A stretch of 40,341 nt of DNA from assembly GCF_020164475.1 (NCBI RefSeq), contig NZ_JAIQWX010000047.1, forward strand, positions 1 through 40,341, read 5' to 3'. A model generated the notes under the pieces. That model was not told the DNA's origin. It saw nothing but the letters and a program-made list of their open reading frames with translations, and ran no database searches. The translations under genes and the position numbers were made by a program. Positions 34,340-40,341 of this stretch are shown here, piece by piece (position 1 is the stretch's first letter; the number at the start of each line of letters is the position of its first letter). Source of the DNA: Pseudomonas sp. REP124. Its GTDB lineage: Bacteria > Pseudomonadota > Gammaproteobacteria > Pseudomonadales > Pseudomonadaceae.

Positions 34340-35523
34340 GCCAGAACCTGAGCCAGACCTTCCTCGCGATCACGCGTAGCAACACCGATCTTGAATGGTT
34401 GCAGGGCGCCCTCGCGCCGATGGGCCAGGTGGTCAGCGTCCCGGGCGACAGCCTCGACGAACTGCTGGCGCTGGTGGACGTGACCTTCGCCAGCCTGGTG
34501 TTCGTCGGTCTTGATCGCGAGCATCTGGTGGCCCAGTGCGCGCTCATCGAAGGTGCGCTGGAAGCCAAACCGATGCTGGCCATCGTCGCGTTGGGCGACG
34601 GCATGGACAACCAGTTGGTGCTCAATGCGATGCGTGCCGGTGCTCGGGATTTCGTTGCCTACGGCTCGCGTTCCAGTGAGGTCGCCGGGCTGGTTCGCCG
34701 ATTGGGCAAACGCCTGCCGCCGGTGGCGCCGAACACCCAGTTGGGTGGCCTGACAGTGCTGTACGGGGTGCAGAGCAATGCCGATGGCGCGTTGCTCGCC
34801 AACCACATGGCGCAGGTGGTGCAGAAGAGCGGCCAGCAAACCCTGCTGCTGGATCTGGGTCTGCCCCGGGGCGACAGCCTGGCATTGCTGGGCCTTGAGA
34901 GTTCGTTCTATTTCGGCGATGCGTTGCGCCACGTGCGCCGCCTCGACGCAACGCTGATCGACAGCGCCTTCACCCGCTGCGAAGTCGGCCTGCGCATCCT
35001 CGCCTACGCCAACAATGATGAGCCGCTGGAGCACACCAGCGCCGCCGAGCTGTACATGTTGCTCAGCGCCCTGCGCCAGCACTTCCAGCACATCGTGGTG
35101 AACCTCACCGGGCAACCGGACAGCGAAGCCCTGCGCACCTTCGTCAGTCATTGCGACAAGCTGCTGTGGTACACCGACCAGAACGTGATCGATTGCCGCC
35201 GCAATCTCGCGGTGCTCAATCTTTGGCGGGAAAAAGGCATGAAACTCGATCACGCCAAGCTGCTGGTCGATCGCTATCTGCGCAGCGTCGCGCCGGACTC
35301 CGACGCCCTGGGCAAAAGCTTCGGCATGGAAATCATCGCCACTCTCGCCTACAGCCCCGAGGTGCGCCTGAACGCCAAGAACCAGGGCGTCACCCTGTTC
35401 GAACTGGCACCCCGGGAAGTGCTCACCCAGAGCCTTAAAACCCTCGGCGAACGCCTGGCCAAACGTTCCGAAAGCCTGGCCAAACCCAAGTCCTGGTTCA
35501 GTCGCTTGCGAGGTACCCAATGA
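34336..35523 (+). CDS. tadZ: Flp pilus assembly protein TadZ/CpaE with degenerate nucleotide-binding motif
   Basis: A 395-residue MinD/ParA-superfamily protein that places the Tad machine at a cell pole. The N-terminal receiver-like domain (about 1-130) includes SLVFVGLDREHLVAQCALIE and LVLNAMRAGARDFVAYG, as in CpaE. The ATPase-like domain begins near 135 (LGGLTVLYGVQSNADGALLA), but the Walker A lysine and Ser/Thr (normally GKGGVGKST-like) are replaced by NADGAL; LLLDLGLPRGDSLALLGLE follows as the expected switch strand. Nucleotide binding may thus be lost or altered. It overlaps rcpA and tadA by 4 bp each (ATGA), so translation is coupled. Confidence 0.9.
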   Translation: MSQNLSQTFLAITRSNTDLEWLQGALAPMGQVVSVPGDSLDELLALVDVTFASLVFVGLDREHLVAQCALIEGALEAKPMLAIVALGDGMDNQLVLNAMRAGARDFVAYGSRSSEVAGLVRRLGKRLPPVAPNTQLGGLTVLYGVQSNADGALLANHMAQVVQKSGQQTLLLDLGLPRGDSLALLGLESSFYFGDALRHVRRLDATLIDSAFTRCEVGLRILAYANNDEPLEHTSAAELYMLLSALRQHFQHIVVNLTGQPDSEALRTFVSHCDKLLWYTDQNVIDCRRNLAVLNLWREKGMKLDHAKLLVDRYLRSVAPDSDALGKSFGMEIIATLAYSPEVRLNAKNQGVTLFELAPREVLTQSLKTLGERLAKRSESLAKPKSWFSRLRGTQ

Positions 35524-36800
35524 GCGCTGAAAAACTCTTCGGCGGTCCCCAGCGCGGGGTCGCCGGCAACACCGACCATGAAGGCCTGAAGTTGGTGCTG
35601 CACCGCTACATCATTGACGCCATCGAAGAGTCCGGCAAAAACCTGCTGGAGGGCTCGCGGCAGGTGCTGTCGCAGTTCGTCATCGACAAGGTCGCCGAGT
35701 ACATCGCCCGTCTGCACCTGGCGATTTCCCGCTATGAGATGGAGCGGCTGGCTGAAGAGATCGTCGACGAACTCACCGGTTTCGGGCCGCTGGAGGTTCT
35801 GCTGCGCGACCCGGCGGTGACCGAGATTCTGGTCAACGGCCCGCACCGGGTGTTCATCGAGCGCGACGGTTTGCTGCATCAGAGCGATCTGCGTTTTATC
35901 GATGCCCATCACGTCGAACGGGTGATCCAGCGCATTCTCGCGCCGCTGGGGCGCCGGCTCGACGAGTCCTCGCCCATGGTCGATGCGCGTCTGCCCGACG
36001 GTAGCCGGGTCAACGCGATCATTCCGCCGATTGCCCTGGATGGCCCATGTCTGTCGATTCGAAAGTTCCGCCAGGACATGCTCAAAAGTACCGACCTGAT
36101 GGCCATGCAGACCATCGATCAGGCGATCTATGAATTCCTTCAGGACGCCGTGGGCAAGCGCTGCAACATCCTGATCAGCGGCGGCACCGGCACCGGCAAG
36201 ACCACTCTGCTGAACATCCTCAGCCAGTTGATCAACCCTCACGAACGCCTCGTCACTATCGAAGACGTCGCCGAATTGCAGCTCGGTCACCCTCATGTCG
36301 TGCGCCTGGAAACGCGGCCGCCGAATGCCGAGGGCCATGGCGAGGTCAAGGCCAGCGACCTGATTCGCAACGCGCTGCGGATGCGTCCGGACCGGATCAT
36401 CCTCGGCGAGATCCGCGGCGTCGAAGTGGTCGATGTGATGACCGCGATGAACACCGGCCACGACGGTTCCATGAGCACCGTGCACGCCAACAATGCTCAG
36501 GATGCGCTATTGCGCCTGGAAACCCTGGTCGGCCTGACCGGGCGCAGCATCGCCGAACGCACCCTGCGTCAGATGATCTGCGCGGCGCTGGATGTAGTGA
36601 TCCAACTGACGCGCATGCCCGATGGCCGCCGTTGCGTCAGCGAAGTGGTGGAGGTGATTGGCGTGCGCGAGGACGTGTATGTCACCAATACCCTGTTCCG
36701 TCTGGACCGGCGCAGCGGTTTCGGTTTCCTGCGCGAAGCGGTGAATCCGGCGGGCGACAAGTTGCGCCGCGACTCGCACTTTTCCCCCTCGACGTACTGA
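35520..36800 (+). CDS. tadA: Flp pilus assembly ATPase TadA/CpaF
   Basis: A 426-residue hexameric secretion ATPase of the CpaF branch. The N-terminal domain (about 40-150) has [20 protein letters not shown] and [17 protein letters not shown]. Walker A is [14 protein letters not shown] with Lys227; the Asp box follows as [20 protein letters not shown] (about 245-264); Walker B is [14 protein letters not shown] near 288-301; and the His box is [15 protein letters not shown] near 315-330. All catalytic motifs are intact. It powers pilus assembly from the cytoplasm. Its start overlaps the tadZ stop by 4 bp. Confidence 0.96.
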   Translation: MSAEKLFGGPQRGVAGNTDHEGLKLVLHRYIIDAIEESGKNLLEGSRQVLSQFVIDKVAEYIARLHLAISRYEMERLAEEIVDELTGFGPLEVLLRDPAVTEILVNGPHRVFIERDGLLHQSDLRFIDAHHVERVIQRILAPLGRRLDESSPMVDARLPDGSRVNAIIPPIALDGPCLSIRKFRQDMLKSTDLMAMQTIDQAIYEFLQDAVGKRCNILISGGTGTGKTTLLNILSQLINPHERLVTIEDVAELQLGHPHVVRLETRPPNAEGHGEVKASDLIRNALRMRPDRIILGEIRGVEVVDVMTAMNTGHDGSMSTVHANNAQDALLRLETLVGLTGRSIAERTLRQMICAALDVVIQLTRMPDGRRCVSEVVEVIGVREDVYVTNTLFRLDRRSGFGFLREAVNPAGDKLRRDSHFSPSTY

Positions 36801-36809
36801 GGTCACGGC

Positions 36810-37694
36810 ATGCTCAAACCCTTGCTGCTGATCCTGGTTTGCCTGGCCTTGCTCGGACTTTCGGTGCGCCTGTTCCAGCGCGGCCTGCGCCAGCCCGGCA
36901 CCGAGCGTGCACTGGAACGCCTGACCCGCGGGCAACCGGAACCGGTGACGCAGAAAACCTCGTGGGCCGGTCTGGAGCGCGCCTTTCTGCGGGCGGGTTT
37001 GGGCCGCCCCACGGAGCGCCTGGGGTTGTGGCTCACGCTTTGGGGGTTGGGTGCGCTGCTCGGTTTGATGCTCGGCGGCTGGCTTGGGTTGCTCCTGCTC
37101 GCTGTACTGCCGCCGCTGCTGGTGCGGATGTATGTGCAATGGCGTTATCAGCGCAGGCTCAGGCGCATGGTCGAGCAACTGCCGCCGCTACTCGATCACA
37201 CCGTGCGCAGCCTGAAGTCCGGTCGCACCCTGGCCGATGCGGTGCTCGGCGCCATCAATGCCTCTGAAGATCCGCTCCGGGATGCCATGGGCCGGGTACA
37301 GCGCAGCGTGCAGTTGGGCGTCAGCCTGCCGGATGCCGCGACGGACTTTGCCGAGCTGTACGACAAGGACGAACTGCGTCTGTTTGCCCTGGGCTTGAAG
37401 GTCAATCATCGCTACGGCGGCAATGCCAGTGAGCTGCTGGAAAACCTGATGAGGATGATCCGCGAACGCGAGCAGGCCTCTCGCCAGTTGCGCGCCATGA
37501 CCGGCGAAACCCGGGTCACGGCGGTGGTGCTGGCGCTGCTGCCGGTATCGGTCGCTGGTTACTTTCTGATCACCAATCCCAAATACCTGATGAGCATGTG
37601 GAACGATGGCTCGGGGCAGATGATGCTGGTCAGCGCCATCGGCTTGCAGGTGTTCGGCTGTCTGGCGCTGTGGCGGATGTTGCGAAGCCTATGA
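36810..37694 (+). CDS. tadB: Flp pilus inner-membrane platform protein TadB
   Basis: A 294-residue inner-membrane protein with an N-terminal helix (MLKPLLLILVCLALLGLSVR), a hydrophobic pair near 70-110, and two C-terminal helices (about 235-290). The cytoplasmic T2SF domain spans about 125-230 and includes EQLPPLLDHTVRSLKSGRTL and RVQRSVQLGVSLPDAATDFA. It pairs with TadC to form the assembly platform turned by TadA. It starts 9 bp after tadA and overlaps tadC by 4 bp. Confidence 0.92.
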   Translation: MLKPLLLILVCLALLGLSVRLFQRGLRQPGTERALERLTRGQPEPVTQKTSWAGLERAFLRAGLGRPTERLGLWLTLWGLGALLGLMLGGWLGLLLLAVLPPLLVRMYVQWRYQRRLRRMVEQLPPLLDHTVRSLKSGRTLADAVLGAINASEDPLRDAMGRVQRSVQLGVSLPDAATDFAELYDKDELRLFALGLKVNHRYGGNASELLENLMRMIREREQASRQLRAMTGETRVTAVVLALLPVSVAGYFLITNPKYLMSMWNDGSGQMMLVSAIGLQVFGCLALWRMLRSL

Positions 37695-38581
37695 ACCCAT
37701 CGATGCTGCTCAGCTCGCTGCTGTTTCTGACCGCGTCCCTGTTGCTGGTCAGCGTGGTATTGGAATTGCGGCGTCGGGCGCGTCAGGTGGTGCAGCGCCT
37801 GGACGGCAAAGCGCCGAGCGAACCGCGTTTCAGTCAGTGGCTGCATGCATTGGGCGCCAGCCGGCTCGGTCAGCGCACGGCCAGCCTGGATAACGAAACC
37901 CAGACCCTGCTCAACTGCCTGGGCTGGCGCACCGCGCGCAAACGCACCTATTTCGCCGCTCTGCAGGTCGGCGTTCCGCTCGCAGCGCTGTTCATGAGCC
38001 TGTTGATCCAGGCGCTGTTTTTTCCTCAAGCGAGCAATCACTGGATCGCTCCGACCTTCGCGGTCGGCATCGGTTATCTGCTGCCCAAGCGCCTGCTGGC
38101 GGCCGCCGCACACAATCGGCAGAAGCAACTGGCGATCGAGGTTTCCACCTTCATTCCGCTGCTGCGCATCCTGTTCGAATCGGGCATGGCCGTGGAGCAA
38201 TCCCTGCGCGTGTTGAGCAACGACGGCAAACAACTGCTGCCGATCCTGACCCATGAATTGCGCCTGGTGCTGGCGCGGGTCGATTCCGGCCTGGAGCTGG
38301 GCGAAGAGCTGCACAAGGCCAGCCGCCTGATGGCGGTGGATGAATTCACCGACACCTGCGTGATCCTTCAGCAGTTGCTGCATCAGGGCGGCGGCGCCAT
38401 GAAATCGCTGCTGTCGCTCAAGCAACTGCTCGATGACCGGCGCATGACGCGCCTGCAGGAATACATCTCCAAAATGTCCGCGAAAATGTCCGTCGTGATG
38501 ATGTTGTTTCTCTTCCCGGCGCTGTTGATCGTACTGGCCGGCCCGGGCTTCACTGCCCTGACGCGAGCCTTTGCTTCCTAG
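37691..38581 (+). CDS. tadC: Flp pilus inner-membrane platform protein TadC
   Basis: A 296-residue partner of TadB with an N-terminal helix (MNPSMLLSSLLFLTASLLLV), helices near 100-135, and a C-terminal helix pair ending ALLIVLAGPGFTALTRAF. The T2SF domain (about 150-265) includes STFIPLLRILFESGMAVEQS and TCVILQQLLHQGGGAMKSLL. The 37691 start overlaps the tadB stop by 4 bp, which supports coupling; a longer frame upstream lies in tadB and is ignored. Confidence 0.92.
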   Translation: MNPSMLLSSLLFLTASLLLVSVVLELRRRARQVVQRLDGKAPSEPRFSQWLHALGASRLGQRTASLDNETQTLLNCLGWRTARKRTYFAALQVGVPLAALFMSLLIQALFFPQASNHWIAPTFAVGIGYLLPKRLLAAAAHNRQKQLAIEVSTFIPLLRILFESGMAVEQSLRVLSNDGKQLLPILTHELRLVLARVDSGLELGEELHKASRLMAVDEFTDTCVILQQLLHQGGGAMKSLLSLKQLLDDRRMTRLQEYISKMSAKMSVVMMLFLFPALLIVLAGPGFTALTRAFAS

Positions 38582-38591
38582 AGGGAATGTG

Positions 38592-39305
38592 ATGAAAGCA
38601 TTGATAGCCGGTTTGAGTCTGCTGATGCTGGGCGGCTGCGCGAGCACCGGCCAGACACCCTGGAGCGCCCTGACCGATTCGGCCAGCTGCGGCAAATTGA
38701 GCTCCGAACAGCAACTGGCGATGAACCTCGCCGACGACATGGCCAAGGACGGCAAGCTGCACGCGAGCCTGGCCAATCTGGAAAACCTGCCGGGCAACAT
38801 GGCCGACGTCCGTCTGCGCAAGGCCAAGGTGTATCGTCTGCTGGGCCGCAGCGAAGCCGAACCCTTGTACCGCAGCCTGCTCGGCGGCTGCATGGCCGCC
38901 GAAGCCGAACACGGCCTGGGCCAGCTCGCCGCCGCTCGCGGCGACAACGGTCAGGCTCAAGCACATTTGCAGCGCGCTGCTCGCCTGACGCCCACCGACG
39001 AAAAAATCCGCAACGACCTGGGCGTGGTGTACCTCAACCAACTGCGCCTGGAAGATGCCCGCTTCGAATTCCTCACCGCCATGGAGCTCAAGCAGAGCGA
39101 CACGCTGGCCGCGCTGAACATGGTCACCTTGCTGATCTACCAGGACGACTGGAGCCGTGCCGCCGAACTGGTCAGCCGCGCCGGCCTGAGCCCAACCCAG
39201 GTCACCGAAGCCCAGGCCCGCGCGGAAAAACTCAAATCCCCGGCGAAAGTTTCTCCGACCGCCGCCGCACAAGTTGCCGCCGTCGCCACCCCGGCACTTC
39301 CGTAG
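38592..39305 (+). CDS. tadD: Flp pilus lipoprotein TadD with TPR repeats
   Basis: A 237-residue outer-membrane pilotin-like lipoprotein. The signal peptide ends in lipobox LGGC with Cys16. TPR-like helices run from about 50 to 205 (KVYRLLGRSEAEPLYRSLLG, GDNGQAQAHLQRAARLTPTD, NQLRLEDARFEFLTAMELKQ and so on). TadD helps the secretin RcpA reach the outer membrane. The start at 38592 has AGAGGGA upstream and is 10 bp after tadC. The C-terminus is an Ala/Pro/Val-rich tail. Confidence 0.92.
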   Translation: MKALIAGLSLLMLGGCASTGQTPWSALTDSASCGKLSSEQQLAMNLADDMAKDGKLHASLANLENLPGNMADVRLRKAKVYRLLGRSEAEPLYRSLLGGCMAAEAEHGLGQLAAARGDNGQAQAHLQRAARLTPTDEKIRNDLGVVYLNQLRLEDARFEFLTAMELKQSDTLAALNMVTLLIYQDDWSRAAELVSRAGLSPTQVTEAQARAEKLKSPAKVSPTAAAQVAAVATPALP

Positions 39306-39316
39306 GGAGCAAACCG

Positions 39317-39592
39317 ATGAAACCCACCACCCTCTGCTGCCTCACCCTGCTGGCCTTTCCTGTGTTCAGCCACGCCATCGACTCCGGCCCCTCCTCGCCC
39401 CAACAGCAGGAAACCGAGGGCTGGCTGCAACTGCAACGCAACAACACCGCCGCCTCCCCCAAACTCCAGAGCGCCACCGCGACAGAACGCGAACTGGCGA
39501 TGCAGCGTTGGTTGAAGAGCTACCAGCACGAGATTCCGGAGTTCTTTGATCAGTATGAAGGGGGGAAAGTGGATAGTGGGTCGGGGGAATAA
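39317..39592 (+). CDS. small exported protein, DUF3613-like, end of the tad operon
   Basis: A 91-residue protein with a Sec signal peptide (MKPTTLCCLTLLAFPVFSHA). The mature part has ETEGWLQLQRNNTAASPKLQ and ELAMQRWLKSYQHEIPEFFD, the pattern of small DUF3613 proteins found with tad genes in pseudomonads, and ends in an acidic Gly/Ser tail. It starts 11 bp after tadD with AGGGAGC upstream, so it belongs to the operon. The role is unknown; a periplasmic accessory of the Flp machine is a guess. Family membership is from memory. Confidence 0.8.
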   Translation: MKPTTLCCLTLLAFPVFSHAIDSGPSSPQQQETEGWLQLQRNNTAASPKLQSATATERELAMQRWLKSYQHEIPEFFDQYEGGKVDSGSGE

Positions 39593-39615
39593 CCGCGTGC
39601 TTCCTGCAGGGACTG

Positions 39616-39690
39616 TGTAGGAGCTGTCGAGTGAAACGAGGCTGCGATCTTTCAAGATCAAAAGATCACAGTCTTCGGCAGCACTTACAC
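39616..39690. repeat. GATCGCAG-type imperfect palindrome after the tad operon
   Basis: GTGTAGGAGCTGTCG and GGCTGCGATCTTTCAAGATC are followed by a partly inverted copy AAAAGATCACAGTCTTCGGC ending near 39690. It belongs to a palindrome family distinct from the REPs (compare 13282 and 15822) and may end the tad transcript. Confidence 0.55.
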
Positions 39691-39704
39691 GGGATTGGGC
39701 ATCC

Positions 39705-40160
39705 GCCATCGCGAGTAGGCTCGCTCCCACAATTTTGGTCTGGGTACATTCGCAAAGTCGGGTTGTCTGTGAGGCCGCCTTCGCGGGCAAGCCCGCTCCC
39801 ACAGTGGGTCGGTGTACATCCGTGAAATCAGGTCGTGTATGAGGCCGTCATCGCTGGCAAGCCAGCTCCCACAGATTTTGTGGTGGACGCAAAATCTGTG
39901 GGCGCCTCCGCACCACTGTAGGAGCGAGCATGCTCGCGATGGTGGTGGACGTTGACGCTGGCTGTCTGAATGCCCGCGGTGGCTGGGTGCTCATCGCGAG
40001 CAGGCTCGCTCCCACAATGGGTATGGGTACATCCGCAAAAATCGGGTTGGCTGCGAGGCCCTCTTCGCGAGCAAGCCCGCTCCCACATTGGGTCGGTGTA
40101 GATCCGCAAGATTGAGGTCGGCTACCAGGCCGCCTTCGCGGGCAAGCCTCGCTCCTACAG
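39705..40160. repeat. tandem REP array with a ~71-bp period, split by a REPIN
   Basis: Reverse-orientation REPs end at about 39731, 39803, 39873, 40016, 40087 and 40160; within each run the spacing is 70-72 bp. Between them is a shared spacer resembling GGGTACATCCGCAAA-TCGGGTTG-GAGGCC. A forward REP at 39913-39942 pairs with the reverse one at 39991-40016 as a REPIN (GAGCATGCTCGC variant), which seems to have entered the array between the third and fourth units. No gene is seen in 39593-40341. Confidence 0.85.
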
Positions 40161-40164
40161 GTAC

Positions 40165-40341
40165 GTGTTCGCTTAGGGGAATGCGGATAACCAACCTTCA
40201 GGTCGAGTGTCAGCTCGCCTCGGCTGCTTTTGCTTTGGCTGTTGATTTTGATCCACCCGCCCCATCGGCAGGCTGAGTGGAGGCGTTTATCCGGGGGGCA
40301 GGCGCGCAGCGCCGTGCGGCGAAGCCGCACACATCGAGAGG
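40165..40341. other. non-REP sequence at the window edge
   Basis: The last 177 bp carry no convincing gene. Short dyads are present, such as GCGCGCAGCGC near 40305 and GTGCGGCGAAGCCGCAC near 40315-40331, which could form a stem. The stretch feels like another dispersed Pseudomonas repeat, but that is an impression that a genome-wide comparison would have to test. The next gene lies beyond the window. Confidence 0.3.

Overview
The window reads as a piece of a Pseudomonas chromosome, most likely from the P. fluorescens group. The evidence is the GC-rich, tightly packed coding, close matches to known Pseudomonas gene families and gene order (bauRABC, copZ/copA/cueR, thiolase/long FabG/MaoC, flp-tad), and many REP/REPIN palindromes of the GTAGGAGCGAGCTTGCTCGCGA type between genes. 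No rRNA, tRNA, CRISPR array, phage or insertion sequence was found. This was worked out by eye, without database searches.

Region 1 (1-4600): beta-alanine/polyamine catabolism. A CoA-acylating semialdehyde dehydrogenase (bauC/mmsA type, cut by the window start) and an omega-amino acid:pyruvate aminotransferase (bauA) form a minus-strand operon. The LysR regulator bauR is divergent, and a YigZ/IMPACT protein follows it. Region 2 (4600-9850): an intergenic stretch with DnaA-box matches, a short-chain reductase, an 8-oxoguanine deaminase, a ChaA Ca2+/H+ antiporter and an adenine deaminase. REPINs sit at the 3' ends of these genes. Region 3 (9850-14900): an ArsR-type regulator, a LysR regulator divergent from an ABM monooxygenase plus quinone-oxidoreductase-like pair, a 56-residue protein, and a Bcr/CflA drug exporter.

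Region 4 (14900-18720): copper homeostasis. copZ and copA-cueR each have a CueR-type promoter (TTGACC, a dyad and a 19-bp spacer). A small exported protein lies between them. Region 5 (18720-27290): a REP cluster, a RIO-family kinase, an amino-acid-type chemoreceptor, a cupin/AraC regulator, and a divergent fatty-acid group (thiolase against long FabG plus MaoC).

Region 6 (27290-40341): a surface/adhesion locus. A Gly/Val-rich repetitive lipoprotein is followed by a TpsB-type outer-membrane transporter with no TpsA partner in the window. Next are a stand-alone receiver protein and a Flp pilin on the minus strand, then the divergent tad operon rcpC-rcpA-tadZ-tadA-tadB-tadC-tadD plus a small exported DUF3613-like protein. 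tadE/F/G, the prepilin peptidase and a PprB-like regulator are not in the window. The last 750 bp is gene-free and holds a tandem REP array with a period near 71 bp, interrupted by a REPIN. The lipoprotein/TpsB/receiver/Flp neighbourhood is the best candidate here for an undescribed system.
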